DNA of 64,000 bases from an uncultured Christensenella sp. (GCA_910578565.1 CAJTQF010000007.1:1-64000), one strand, 5' to 3'. Shown: positions 25,839 through 36,089, numbered from the stretch's first letter. The notes: generated by a model not told the origin, from the sequence alone. Numbers and translations are program-made.

Positions 25839-26852
25839 ATGAAAAATATTTTGGTAACGGGCGGCGCGGGCTATATCGGCAGCCACACCGTATTGGAACT
25901 TCTTAACTCGGGTTACGGCGTAACCGTCGTTGACAACCTTTCGAATTCGTCCGAAGAGAGTTTGAAAAGGGTTGAAAAATTAACGGGCAAAAAACTTAAA
26001 TTTTACGAAGGCGACATTCGCGACAAAGCCTTGCTTGACAAAATTTTGGGCGAAAACGAAATCGAAGGCACAATTCATTTCGCGGGGCTTAAAGCCGTTG
26101 GCGAAAGTTGCGAAATACCTTTGGACTATTACGAGAACAACGTTTACGGCACGCTGGTCCTTCTGGACTGTATGAAAAGGGCGGGTGTTAAAAAGATAAT
26201 TTTTTCTTCTTCGGCTACGGTCTACGGCGTTCCCGAACGCCTGCCACTGACTGAAGACTGCCGCCTTTCGGCGACCAATCCATACGGCGCGACCAAACTT
26301 ATGATAGAGCGCATTTTACAGGATTTGTATGCTTCGGACGACGGCTGGAACGTTATGCTGTTGAGATACTTCAACCCCGTGGGTGCGCACGAGAGCGGAA
26401 TTATCGGCGAAGACCCCAAGGGCATTCCCAACAACCTTATGCCTTTTATTTCGCAGGTGGCAAGCGGAAAGCGCGAAAAGCTGAAAGTTTTCGGAAACGA
26501 CTATCCCACGCGCGACGGCACGGGCGTAAGGGACTATATCCACGTTGTCGACCTTGCAAAGGGTCACGTTGCCGCGCTTGCGGGCTATAAATCAAAGGGT
26601 GTGCATATTTGCAACCTTGGCACGGGAACGGGTTACAGCGTGCTTGAAATGGTACACGCGTTCGAAAAGGCGTGCGGCAAAAAGATTCCTTACGAAATTG
26701 TCGAAAGGCGCGCAGGCGACATTGCGGAGTGCTACGCTTCCGCAGATAAAGCCAAAAAGGACTTGGGCTGGTCCGCAAAACTGGGCATAGACGAGATGTG
26801 CGCAGACACCTGGCGGTGGCAGAAAAACAACCCCGACGGCTATAAAATTTAA
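25839..26852 (+). CDS. galE: UDP-glucose 4-epimerase
   Basis: 337 residues, the family length. The NAD-binding loop is VTGGAGYIGSHT (residues 5-16). The catalytic Ser region is FSSSATVYG, and the Tyr/Lys pair is in NPYGATKLM (YxxxK). It interconverts UDP-glucose and UDP-galactose for the Leloir pathway and surface glycans. The start at ATG 25839 matches the canonical MKNILVTGGAGYIG. The frame is open 12 codons further upstream, but that stretch is the promoter. Confidence 0.96.
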   Translation: MKNILVTGGAGYIGSHTVLELLNSGYGVTVVDNLSNSSEESLKRVEKLTGKKLKFYEGDIRDKALLDKILGENEIEGTIHFAGLKAVGESCEIPLDYYENNVYGTLVLLDCMKRAGVKKIIFSSSATVYGVPERLPLTEDCRLSATNPYGATKLMIERILQDLYASDDGWNVMLLRYFNPVGAHESGIIGEDPKGIPNNLMPFISQVASGKREKLKVFGNDYPTRDGTGVRDYIHVVDLAKGHVAALAGYKSKGVHICNLGTGTGYSVLEMVHAFEKACGKKIPYEIVERRAGDIAECYASADKAKKDLGWSAKLGIDEMCADTWRWQKNNPDGYKI

Positions 26853-26857
26853 TTATT

Positions 26858-26892
26858 GCCGCGCCGAAACTCTTCGGCGCGGCTGTTTTTTA
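26858..26892 (+). terminator. galE terminator
   Basis: GCCGCGCCGAA / TTCGGCGCGGC stem (26858-26883), ACTC loop, then TGTTTTTTAA. Confidence 0.9.
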
Positions 26893-26908
26893 AACGCTTT
26901 GCATCGAA

Positions 26909-26928
26909 AACCACAATATATTGTGGTT
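26909..26928. repeat. perfect 20-bp palindrome
   Basis: AACCACAATATATTGTGGTT lies between the galE terminator and the next promoter. It could be a dyad operator; the core resembles NrdR boxes, but no nrd gene is near. It is followed by GGGGGCAGGGACGACCACT, similar to scattered intergenic repeats of gut Clostridia. Confidence 0.5.
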
Positions 26929-26972
26929 GGGGGCAGGGACGACCACTATTTTAAAAAAAATGTCAAAAAGTA

Positions 26973-27001
26973 TTGAAAAAATAAATTTGCCGTGCTATAA
27001 T
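26973..27001 (+). promoter_or_regulatory. promoter of the surface protein
   Basis: TTGAAA (26973-26978), 17 bases, TGCTATAAT (-10 at 26996-27001). The leader contains AGGAG at 27032-27036 ahead of ATG 27044. Confidence 0.8.
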
Positions 27002-27043
27002 TTTTGTACCTAAAAATATAAATAAACAAGCAGGAGATACGAA

Positions 27044-30000
27044 ATGATAAAGAAAAGAGCGGACGTAACCCGTATAGGGGGGGGGGTACACACTTTCTGA
27101 AATAAGCCGTGGCAAGCGCCTTTGGCTGTCTTTAATACTGTCTTTTGTGTGCGCAGCATTGGTATGCTGTGCTTTTATAATGCCCAAAACGGACAAAATC
27201 AACGCGGACGCGGCAGGCACCTTAGATATTCAGCCGGCGTTTGTTTATGACAATTCAAAAACAAAAACGCATAGCATATTAGGCGGTAGCACGGGGAACA
27301 CCCCTGTAGATATTGCGTATGCAAGTATGGGCGGAAGTTCAAACGTGACTGTTAACGCCAACAATCAAAACGGTTCATGCTTTTATTCAATATATGAAAA
27401 TAAATCCACATTGAACGCAGATATAGGCTTTATAGTATTTTCAGCTAACGTAACGGTACCTGCGGGCGGAGTGATAACAGTTCAATATAAGTTTGATCTG
27501 GCGGCGGGAAAAGCAGCGTGCTCATCTGATGCCGGTTCGCATTTTGCTGCGGAGCTGTATCATTTCGGGTCAAGCGATCCGATTAACGATTCTAATAATT
27601 CCAATCCCGTTGATGTTTCCACATTAACTTTTGCGACAGGTTCAACGAGCGCTGCTTATTCGGCAATCAGACTTGACGGTACTTTTCCCACCACAATATT
27701 TAATTGCCCGATAGGACCGACAAGCGATAACGATAATCCTGCAATCCACCAAAATACTGCTTCATACGGAAATTTGGGTACTACCTTGCCTGGCGGCGCC
27801 GGTAACGGCGGAACCGCCACCGTTGAAGCGGGGACATTTACAACTTCGGAGATTACTTATACAAATACGGCAAGCACCAGCAAAACATTTAAAGAATATT
27901 TCGGTTATGCATGCTTAATTTCTTCGGCTACAAGTTCATGCCATATAGGTTGGTCTGAATTGAGCATAAATACAGAAAAAGCAGAATTTACAAAGATAAG
28001 CAAACCTACTACAAGCGTTGTTTCAAAAAATTATAGCGGTTCGGCGCAGTCGTTTGTTATATCGGGCTTAACAGCCAAAACGGAACTGGTTAAAGTTACG
28101 AAGACCGCGCTCAACGGTACGGATACAACGGTTTACAGCCACAATTTCTATTCCGACATAACGACCGCGGATACGGGCGCAAATCCCCTGTCGGGCAATA
28201 CCTGCCAGTTTACGGATGCGGGTAAATATAAGCTGAGTTTCCGCCCCAACGGCGCGGTGTGGTCTGACACAAAGGATTCCGCCGCGCACGAAATTACGTT
28301 TTATATTCTGCCGAAGGTCATAACAAAACCCACGGTGGCGACAGCCGACGTAAACGGAAAAGAGTACAGCGGCGCGGAGCAGACTTTCACGCTTTCTATG
28401 AGCGGCGGTCTTACAGGCGCGAACTGGTCTGACTACATCGATATAGACAGCGCAAAGGGCGGCGATTTGCCGACGGGCGTAACGGACAATTCAAACGGCG
28501 GCTTCGGCATTACGGACGCGGGCGATTACGAAGTTTATCTTACGCTTAAAGACGAAGTAAACACCTGTTGGAGCGGAAGCTCGTTCAACACCACTACGTG
28601 GGATGCTTCTGGCGCGGGCGGTACGGCGCATGTTGCTTTGAAAGTAAAGCCGTTTGAGCTGACCGTGGACCAGCTTACCTGCGATAAACTTGACGCCAGC
28701 AACAACTGGGCGTGGAACATGGGCGACACCGCCACGGTTACGCTGAAAATTTCGGGCTTTAAACTGCCCGTCCACACGACGCAGGGCGACGCCGACAGCG
28801 TGACGTTGAGTTACTATTACAGCATTAACGGCGCAGACAACCCCGTTTCGGCAAAGACGGAAACGTACGATAGCGCGACAAACTCCATTTCGGCGGTTAT
28901 CGAATTGCCTTCAACCCTTGCGCAGGGCGAGTACAAGTTCGGCGTAAAACCCGACGACAGCGTTGGCGCGGGCAAAAACTATACGGTGAAAACCAGCCTT
29001 GCAACCAAGTCCTTTAAAATTTCGGCAAAGGGGTTCGACCCGTCGGTATTGGAATGGACGTACACCGTGGACGGCGTTGCGGACGCGACAAAGAGAATTG
29101 CGGACGGCGACAAGCTGAAATATGCGTTGAAACAGGACGGCACAGCCACCGTTTACAACCCGCTGATTATGCTTCTTACCGACACGTACGACCACACCGA
29201 CAAGGTGCAGATAGATACTTCTAAGGGGACCGCGGGATATACGGGTTCAATAGAAGTTTCGGCGGTGGGCGCAAGCTACGCAACCGTGGTTACACTTAAA
29301 ATAACCGACAACGATTTGAAGTTTGTAAACACGGGCAACAATGCAAATATCACCGTTTCTGCGGACGGAAAGAGCGCGACAGTAAAACTCAACTGGGAAA
29401 TAGAGAAGGCGGACTTCGATTTGTCAGGTCTTAAATGGGAGTACTGGTACAAGGACGGCGACGGAACGGTAAAGACCGGCGAGTATACGCAGGCGATTGA
29501 ATACAACGATAACCGTTGGATTTACGTGCGTATTAAACAGGATTCGTTGCCCGCGGGGCTTACTTTTAACACAGACTACACTTCGGTTATGCCCGGATAC
29601 GATACGTACGGCGACAGGCAGAAGAACGTAAACACGGACTCTAATCCCAAGTATACGACTACTTTCGACGCGGCGAACGACTTTGTATACGATACGGCTT
29701 CGTTTAACCCGCCCGACGCTACGGCTACAACCCTTAAACTTGAATGGGAAATTGCGCCCAAGTCGGTTGTGGCGAAATTCAAACTTACGAAGCATAATTT
29801 TTCAAACGGCAATTACACAGGTTCGTACTATATCAGGGAACTAGATTTAGCCGCTATGGGCTTGCCAGCAAGTTACGACAATTATTTCAAACTGAAATAT
29901 TACGACTCGAATAATAACGAAGTAACGCTTGCGGATATTGACGCGGCGGTAGATCTCACCGTTGAAAAGACCTATACCGTTAAAGCGGTTATAAACGACG

Positions 30001-31904
30001 CGGTTGCGGCGGCAAAGAACTATAAAATAGTGGACGCTTCTGGCAACGAGCCTAAGACTACTTTCAAGACGGGCAGCAGCAACACCCCCGCGAAGTTTAC
30101 GATTGACGGACAGGACGGTTCGCAGCCCGTTAAGACGACTTACAACGGCAATCCGCAGTTCACTGCAAATATTACGATAACCGACGAAAACGGTACGGTT
30201 GTACCCGCGACAGACTTCGACGTGATTTATTACAGGGGCGCAACGCCCGTTGCCGGCAACGAGTTAAGCGGCGCGCCCACGGATGCGGGCGAGTACTGCG
30301 TTGAAATAGTCCTTAAAAACGGCGCGGAAAATATTTATATTCTCGAAAACGAATACATATCCGTAACCGTAGAAAAAATCAAAATTGCTTTGCCGACCGT
30401 TGATGAAATAATTTTCTGCAACAATTTTGTGGACTTGGCGGAGCACCTGCACGGAAGCTACGACGAATATAAGGACATAATAACGCTGGGCGGCGACGTA
30501 AACGGTATAAAGTTTGCAGGCACGTACCACGCCACGTTGACAATAACCAACCCCAACTACTGCTGGGATTACGGCGCGGACGCGTCTGCGGCAAAGGGGC
30601 TTGCGAAGTATGATCTTGCAAGGGACTGGACGGGCGACGAAACGGTAGCCGAAACGGATTGGTCGATAAAGCCTTACGTTCTTAAAACGTCGGGCTGGAA
30701 CCTGAAAGGCAAGGACGGCGCGGTGTATGCAATACCTTCCGAACTTATAGAAAACCTTGATGTGGCGTTACAGCTCTGGTACTTTACGGACAAGGCGGGC
30801 GAACATCTGGGCGAAGAAGACGTTCTTAAAGCGGGCGCGACATATTTTGTAAAAGCGGAATTGCTGGGCGCGGACGCGAACAACTTTGTGTTTGAAGACA
30901 GTAACGCAACGGTATCTGATTTTGTGACGTATAAAATCCAGCCCAACGGCGCGGCGGCGTTTGTGAATAATATAAAGGACTTTGTGACTAAGACCTGGCT
31001 CGGGCTTCCTATCTGGGCGTGGCTGGCGATAGGGCTTGCGGCGCTGATACTGTTGATAATAATAATCGCGGTGGCGTGCAAACGCAGGAAGAGCAAGGAA
31101 CAGCGCGCGGAAGAAAAGGCGCGCAAGGAAGAAGAGAAAGCGCGCCGCGAAGAAGAGCGCAGGCTACAACAGGAGAGAATAGAAGCGGAACGCGAGCTTG
31201 CGAGGGCGAAGCAGGAAGCGGAGCTTGAAAAGATACGCGCACAGGCAAATATGGCAAACGCGGGAATGGCGGCAACGGCAATGCAACAGTCAACGCCTAC
31301 GCCTGCCACTGCGCCCGCACAGGCGGACAACGGCGCAATGCGCAAACTCGAAGCCGAGCTTGCGGAAATGCGTTTAAGACTTGCTTCCGTACAGCAGCCC
31401 GCGCAACTGCCTGCTGCACAACAACAGTTGCCCGTATACCAGCAGGGCGTACAGCCTGCTATGCCTTCGGGCGGTTCGCTTGAAGAAATAAAAATGCAGA
31501 TTGCGCTCATACGCGCCGAGCAACAGGCGAACAAGGAGCTTGCGGCAATGAAGACCGAGCTTGAAATGGCAAGGCTGGCGGCGCAACAGGGTTACGGACG
31601 GTACGACGGAAGACAGCCTTCCGCCCAGCCCGCAAACGTGAACGCGGAACTTTTGGGCGACGCTCTCATTTCGGCGTTTACAAAACTGATGGGGCAAAGG
31701 ACGGTGATTCCCGACCGGAACGCACTGCCCGACACGGTGGAAGAAAACGTTTCGCAACCCGTTCTTACGCAGTACCCGTCCGACGCGGTGATAACCACGA
31801 CGACTACCGTAGACACGACCCAAAAACCGCAGACCCGCAGGGGTGAACGCGACAGGGAAGATTTTTCCGACGTTGACGGATTTTACGACAACATAGACTA
31901 TTAA
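27044..31904 (+). CDS. large surface protein with MBG-like repeats and cytoplasmic coiled-coil tail; frame switched by a G10 tract
   Basis: Promoter, ribosome site and ATG 27044 are intact, but ten G residues at 27077-27086 put the frame into a stop (TGA 27098). With nine (or twelve) G, translation continues as ...GGGYTLSEISRGKRLW and LSLILSFVCAALVCCAFIMP, a perfect signal peptide joined to the 1585-residue open frame (27147-31904). The mature part has a N-terminal beta region, several repeats with Y-S/N-G and T-D-A-G-x-Y patterns (MBG/Ig-like), one membrane helix (WLAIGLAALILLIIIIAVAC, genomic ~31021-31080) and about 270 cytoplasmic residues rich in K/E/R coiled coil, then Gln/Pro/Ala. As sequenced the gene is OFF. 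Probably a phase-variable adhesin or envelope-cytoskeleton linker; the role is not known. Confidence 0.8.
27077..27086 (+). repeat. G10 homopolymer, predicted phase-variation switch
   Basis: Ten consecutive G within codons 12-15 of the surface-protein gene. Nine or twelve G restores the long frame; ten or eleven does not. Poly-G tracts are classic slipped-strand mispairing sites. Confidence 0.65.
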
Positions 31905-31929
31905 AATCCGCCGTTATAAAACTTAAAAA

Positions 31930-31966
31930 CTCCCCCGTACAAATATTGTGCGGGGGCTGTTTTTAT
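31930..31966 (+). terminator. terminator of the surface protein gene
   Basis: CCCCCGTAC / GTGCGGGGG stem, AAATATT loop, then CTGTTTTTATG. Confidence 0.85.
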
Positions 31967-32018
31967 GTTTGCTATTATTTGCGCAGTAAAAATATGCGTT
32001 GTTTTTAAAATAAAACTT

Positions 32019-32089
32019 GTTGATTTGTCAACTATTTTTGTTGACATTGCCAGCGGAATAGTTTATTATACAACCGTTGACAAATCAAC
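32019..32089 (+). promoter_or_regulatory. MarR-gene promoter flanked by two matching operators
   Basis: TTGACA (32041-32046), 17 bases, TATTAT (32064-32069). GTTGATTTGTCAAC (32019-32032) lies just upstream. Its exact reverse complement GTTGACAAATCAAC (32076-32089) covers the predicted transcription start. Each copy has GTTGA/TCAAC dyad symmetry, as expected for a MarR dimer. Confidence 0.75.
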
Positions 32090-32103
32090 ATTCAAGGATT
32101 TTT

Positions 32104-32541
32104 ATGGAAAAAATATTCGAAACGTTTACCGTAACCATTTTAAAAATCAATAAACTGGTGCAAAAAATCAAACACCGCGAAATGCGGAAGTACGGTTTGC
32201 AGTGCATACACGTTATGTGCGTTTATTACCTTAAAGAAAACGAAGAAGGTCTTACGGCGAGCGAGCTTATGCGTCTTTCGTTCGAGGACAAGGCGGCAAT
32301 TTCGCGCGCGCTGAAAGTGTTAAAGCAGAAGGGATATATAGAGTACGACCCCAAGACTTACAACGCACCCGTAACCCTTACGCCTTCGGGCTATCGGGTG
32401 GCGGACGAGATATACGAAAAAGCCGAAAGAGCGGTAAAGGGCGGAAGCGCGGTTATGTCGGAAGAAGAGCGGACGTTTTTTTACAGGTCGCTGCAAACCA
32501 TAGCGGAAAACTTGAAAAATTATTATGAGACATTGGAGTAA
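32104..32541 (+). CDS. MarR-family transcriptional regulator
   Basis: 145 residues. A winged helix-turn-helix spans about 25-110 (LTASELMRLSFEDKAAISRALKVLKQKGYIEYD) with helical dimerisation ends. Start chosen at ATG 32104, six bases after AAGGA; an upstream in-frame ATG at 32077 lies inside the operator. Two operator copies bracket its promoter, so autorepression is likely. The DegV gene begins three bases after its stop, so the regulator probably controls DegV and perhaps the genes beyond. Confidence 0.9.
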   Translation: MEKIFETFTVTILKINKLVQKIKHREMRKYGLQCIHVMCVYYLKENEEGLTASELMRLSFEDKAAISRALKVLKQKGYIEYDPKTYNAPVTLTPSGYRVADEIYEKAERAVKGGSAVMSEEERTFFYRSLQTIAENLKNYYETLE

Positions 32542-32544
32542 ATT

Positions 32545-33393
32545 ATGATTAAACTTGTTGTCGACTCGGCTACGGACATAAATCAGGACGAAGCGGAAAA
32601 ACTGGGCGTGATATGTATGCCTATACAAGTGCGCATAGGCGACGAAGAGTTTTTGGACGGCGTAAATTTGCAGCACAGGCAGTTTTACGAAAAACTTATA
32701 GAGAGCGCGTCCCTTCCCCAGACCAGCCAGATAAACGAGTACCGCTGGGAAGAAAAATTTGCCGAAGAGGTGGAGAGCGGCGCGACGGTCATTGCCATAA
32801 CTCTTTCGTCAAAACTTTCGGGAACTTACGGCTGCGCTGTCAAAGCGGCAAAAAAATTCGGCGGCAAAGTGTTTGTCGTGGACAGTCTCAACGCGTGCAT
32901 AGGCGAAAGAATTTTGTGCGATTACGCACTAAGGCTTATAAGCGGCGGCAAACTTACGGCGGAAGAGATAGTAAAGGAACTTAACGCGGCAAAGGGCAAA
33001 ATCCAGCTTATCGCCGTTCTGGACACCCTTAAATATTTAAAAAAGGGCGGGCGAATTTCTTCCGTGGCGGCGTTTACGGGCGAATTACTTTCGATAAAGC
33101 CCGTGGTTTCGGTCGTGGGCGGCGAAGTAAAGTGCGTGGGTAAGGCAATGGGTTCGAAAAAGGGCAACAACCTTTTAATGCAGTTAACCGAAGAATGCGG
33201 CGGCATAAATTTCGATATGCCTTACGCGGTGGGCTATTCGGGGCTCAGCGACGAGTGCCTTAAAAAATACCTGCGCGACAGCGAAGTGCTGTGGAAGGGC
33301 AAGACCGAAAACGTACCCGCATATCCCGTGGGCTGTACCATAGGGACGCATATAGGACCGAACGGCGTTGCGGTTGCGTTTTTCGCAAAATAA
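32545..33393 (+). CDS. DegV family fatty-acid-binding protein
   Basis: 282 residues, the usual DegV size. Family signatures include VVDSATDINQDEAEKLGV, LPQTSQIN, ITLSSKLSGTYGCA and LIAVLDTLKYLKKGGRIS, followed by the C-terminal domain. DegV (FakB-like) proteins bind a fatty acid and, in Bacillota, present it to the FakA kinase. It is in one operon with the MarR regulator, which suggests lipid- or fatty-acid-linked control. Confidence 0.94.
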   Translation: MIKLVVDSATDINQDEAEKLGVICMPIQVRIGDEEFLDGVNLQHRQFYEKLIESASLPQTSQINEYRWEEKFAEEVESGATVIAITLSSKLSGTYGCAVKAAKKFGGKVFVVDSLNACIGERILCDYALRLISGGKLTAEEIVKELNAAKGKIQLIAVLDTLKYLKKGGRISSVAAFTGELLSIKPVVSVVGGEVKCVGKAMGSKKGNNLLMQLTEECGGINFDMPYAVGYSGLSDECLKKYLRDSEVLWKGKTENVPAYPVGCTIGTHIGPNGVAVAFFAK

Positions 33394-33420
33394 TATAAAA
33401 ACTTTTCAAGGAGTAAAAAA

Positions 33421-34701
33421 ATGACAAAACTTAAAGAACTCTGGAGCAAACTCTGGTTCAGGGCGGTAAGCATTACACTTGCGGTAATAATAGTTATCGC
33501 GGCAGTGCTGGGCATTACGGTGGGCTGTCTTTGGGGCGACGTTATTTCGTCCGTTTCGAGCATAACTCATTTGCAAGCCCGCAACGACGAAAACAAGGAA
33601 GGTTCGGTTTACAGTATGCGGGTCAAGGGCGGATTTTATCTCGATAAATTTGTGGACCGCGGCGGCGCTTCGTCCGACAGCGAACTTATAAATTTTATCA
33701 CAAGCAACATAACAAAGGGACTTATGAAAGTGGATATAGGCGAGTCTGACGTGAACTGTTCGGCGTTTACCGCGCTTACGCCCGACAACGACGTGTTGTT
33801 TGCGCGCAACTACGACTTTGACAAGACAAACGTCTGCATTACCATATGCAACAGCCCAGGCAAGGGCAGATACAAATCTTTTTCAACCGTGGATATGAAC
33901 TACATAGGCATTGATACGGAAAAAGATTTATCGGGACTTATGGACAAAATTACCTGCTTTGCCGCGCCCTATGCGCCCCTTGACGGTATGAACGAAAAGG
34001 GTCTGAGCTGTGCGATTTTTATGTCCTATCAGGGTGAAGATTATTCGAACAACGACAGCGGAACGGTGGCGACCGACCAGCGCGACGACAGCAAACCAAA
34101 CTTTACTTCTACCACAATGCAGAGACTGATTCTGGACTACTGCGCGACGGTTGACGAAGCGGTGGAACTCATTCAGGGCTATAATCTGCACGATTCGGCT
34201 AAATCTTCGTTCCACTATATGATTGCCGACGCAACGGGCAAGAGCGCGATTTTGGAGTGGCTTCCCGCGGAGAACGCCACGGATAAAACCGACAACGACG
34301 GCAGCAAGCGCGTTCTGAAAGTTTTGTACAACGACGACGATATGTACACGGGACTGAGAGACGCGGACGGTTTCAAATATCAGTGGATAACAAACTTTAT
34401 AGTAAACGGTCACGAAACATATTACGAAAACAACGAAGATAAAGCGGGCTGGGACAGATATCAGCATATCTACGGTAAACTTCACGACGCAGATGGCAGG
34501 CTTGCGGACGAAAGCGCGGCTATGGACATTCTTGAAGACGTGGGCAGGAGAACCTGGAACGGCGGCGGTGGCGTTACCGTACACAGCGTGGTGTTCAACC
34601 TTACGGAAAAGACGGTGCGCTGGGTGGCAAACGAAAATTATGACAAAGCGGGCGCGACGTATACATACTCGTTCAAGACGGGCAAACTTACAGCAGTTTA
34701 A
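33421..34701 (+). CDS. membrane-anchored Ntn hydrolase, linear amide C-N hydrolase (choloylglycine hydrolase-like)
   Basis: 426 residues. One N-terminal membrane helix (about 15-37) and a ~75-residue linker precede NCSAFTALTPDNDVLFARNYDFD. In choloylglycine hydrolase and penicillin-V acylase relatives, this is the start of the mature Ntn domain with nucleophile Cys (here Cys113). DGMNEKGLSCAIF and a C-terminal NGGGGVTVHSVVFN also match the family. Unlike bile salt hydrolases, where Cys follows Met1, the nucleophile here is internal, so cleavage before Cys113 and an extracytoplasmic location are expected. The substrate (bile salt, penicillin, acyl-amine or acyl-homoserine lactone) is not predictable. 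Confidence 0.8.
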   Translation: MTKLKELWSKLWFRAVSITLAVIIVIAAVLGITVGCLWGDVISSVSSITHLQARNDENKEGSVYSMRVKGGFYLDKFVDRGGASSDSELINFITSNITKGLMKVDIGESDVNCSAFTALTPDNDVLFARNYDFDKTNVCITICNSPGKGRYKSFSTVDMNYIGIDTEKDLSGLMDKITCFAAPYAPLDGMNEKGLSCAIFMSYQGEDYSNNDSGTVATDQRDDSKPNFTSTTMQRLILDYCATVDEAVELIQGYNLHDSAKSSFHYMIADATGKSAILEWLPAENATDKTDNDGSKRVLKVLYNDDDMYTGLRDADGFKYQWITNFIVNGHETYYENNEDKAGWDRYQHIYGKLHDADGRLADESAAMDILEDVGRRTWNGGGGVTVHSVVFNLTEKTVRWVANENYDKAGATYTYSFKTGKLTAV

Positions 34702-34710
34702 AGGAACGTT

Positions 34711-36087
34711 ATGCAAACCGAAATTGCGGAAACAGTGAAAAGGCAGAAAGAATTTTTCAAAAGCGGCAAAACGCTGAACGTTAAGACGAGATTGCTGTAT
34801 CTTAAAAAACTTTATAAGGCAATCAAAGACAATCTTGAAGAAATTCACGCCGCACTGAAAAAGGACCTTGGCAAGAGCGCGAGCGAAAGTTATATGTGCG
34901 AGACGGGGCTTGTTTTAAGCGAGCTTTCGCATATGATAAAGCGCGCCGTAAAATACGCCGCGCCGCAAAAGGTAAAAACGCCGCTTGCGCAGTTTGCTTC
35001 AAAGAGTTACCGCCTGCCTTCGCCCTACGGCGCAGTGCTTGTAATAGCTCCGTGGAACTATCCGTTTTTACTTGCAATGGACCCCCTGACAGCCGCGGTG
35101 GCGGCGGGGAACACCGTAGTCTTAAAGACCAGCGCATACTCGCCGGCGACAAGCGAAGCGGTAAAAAAAGTCATTTCGGACGTTTTTCCGGAAGAGTACG
35201 TCTGCGTGCTCTTCGGCGGCGCGCAGGTCAATGCGGCACTGTTAGAGACAAGGTTCGATTACATATTTTTCACCGGCAGCAAAAGGGTGGGCAAAACGGT
35301 GTATGAAAAAGCCGCCGCAACCCTTACGCCCGTAACGCTGGAACTGGGCGGAAAAAGCCCTTGCATAGTGGACGAAACCGCAAATATTCCGCTTGCGGCA
35401 AAGCGCATTGTATGGGGCAAATTTTTAAATGTGGGGCAGACCTGCGTCGCGCCCGACTACGTTTTATGCAGCGCGAAAATTCACAGCGAACTGGTTTTTG
35501 AAATAAAAAAGCAGATTGAAAAACAGTTCGGCAAACAGCCGCTTAAAAATCCCGATTACGGCAAAATCATAAACGAAAAACATTTTAACCGCCTTTTGGG
35601 GCTTATAGACAGTGAAAAGGTAGCGTGCGGCGGAAATTACGACGGCGCGGAGCTGAAAATAGAGCCCACCGTTCTGGACGGCGCGGGCGTTGACGACGCC
35701 GTAATGCAGGAAGAAATTTTCGGACCGGTTTTGCCCGTTATAACTTACGGTACGGTTGACGAAGCCGTAAGCTACGTTGAAAGTTGCGACACGCCCCTTG
35801 CGGCATATGTGTTTTCCACTGACAGAAAGCGAATTAAAATGCTGACTTCAAAGCTGGATTTCGGCGGCGGCTGCGTGAACGACGTTGTTATTCACCTTGC
35901 AACTCCGTATATGCCCTTCGGCGGATTTAAGGAGAGCGGAACAGGCGCATATCACGGCAAGGCGGGGTTCGATACCTTTACGCATTACAAAAGCATAGTA
36001 GGCAAAAGCAATTTGATAGATTTGCCTATGCGTTACCAGCCGTATAAAAAGCGCAACGATAAATTAATTAAATACTTTTTAAGGTAG
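34711..36087 (+). CDS. NAD(P)-dependent aldehyde dehydrogenase (ALDH3/YwdH-like)
   Basis: 458 residues, typical of the short class-3 branch. Key sites: substrate-pocket region APWNYPF (113-119), FFTGSKRVGK, general base Glu211 (TLELGGKSP) and catalytic Cys245 (GQTCVAPDY). EEIFGPVLP and NDVVIHLATPYMPFGGFKESG are conserved. It oxidises fatty or aromatic aldehydes. It begins ten bases after the Ntn hydrolase, so they are co-transcribed. A strong terminator follows. Confidence 0.95.
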   Translation: MQTEIAETVKRQKEFFKSGKTLNVKTRLLYLKKLYKAIKDNLEEIHAALKKDLGKSASESYMCETGLVLSELSHMIKRAVKYAAPQKVKTPLAQFASKSYRLPSPYGAVLVIAPWNYPFLLAMDPLTAAVAAGNTVVLKTSAYSPATSEAVKKVISDVFPEEYVCVLFGGAQVNAALLETRFDYIFFTGSKRVGKTVYEKAAATLTPVTLELGGKSPCIVDETANIPLAAKRIVWGKFLNVGQTCVAPDYVLCSAKIHSELVFEIKKQIEKQFGKQPLKNPDYGKIINEKHFNRLLGLIDSEKVACGGNYDGAELKIEPTVLDGAGVDDAVMQEEIFGPVLPVITYGTVDEAVSYVESCDTPLAAYVFSTDRKRIKMLTSKLDFGGGCVNDVVIHLATPYMPFGGFKESGTGAYHGKAGFDTFTHYKSIVGKSNLIDLPMRYQPYKKRNDKLIKYFLR

Positions 36088-36089
36088 TA

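Noticed and set aside
24693..25886. 397-codon minus-strand ORF opposite glmS
   Set aside because: Antisense of a highly conserved enzyme; low-complexity composition and no start signals.
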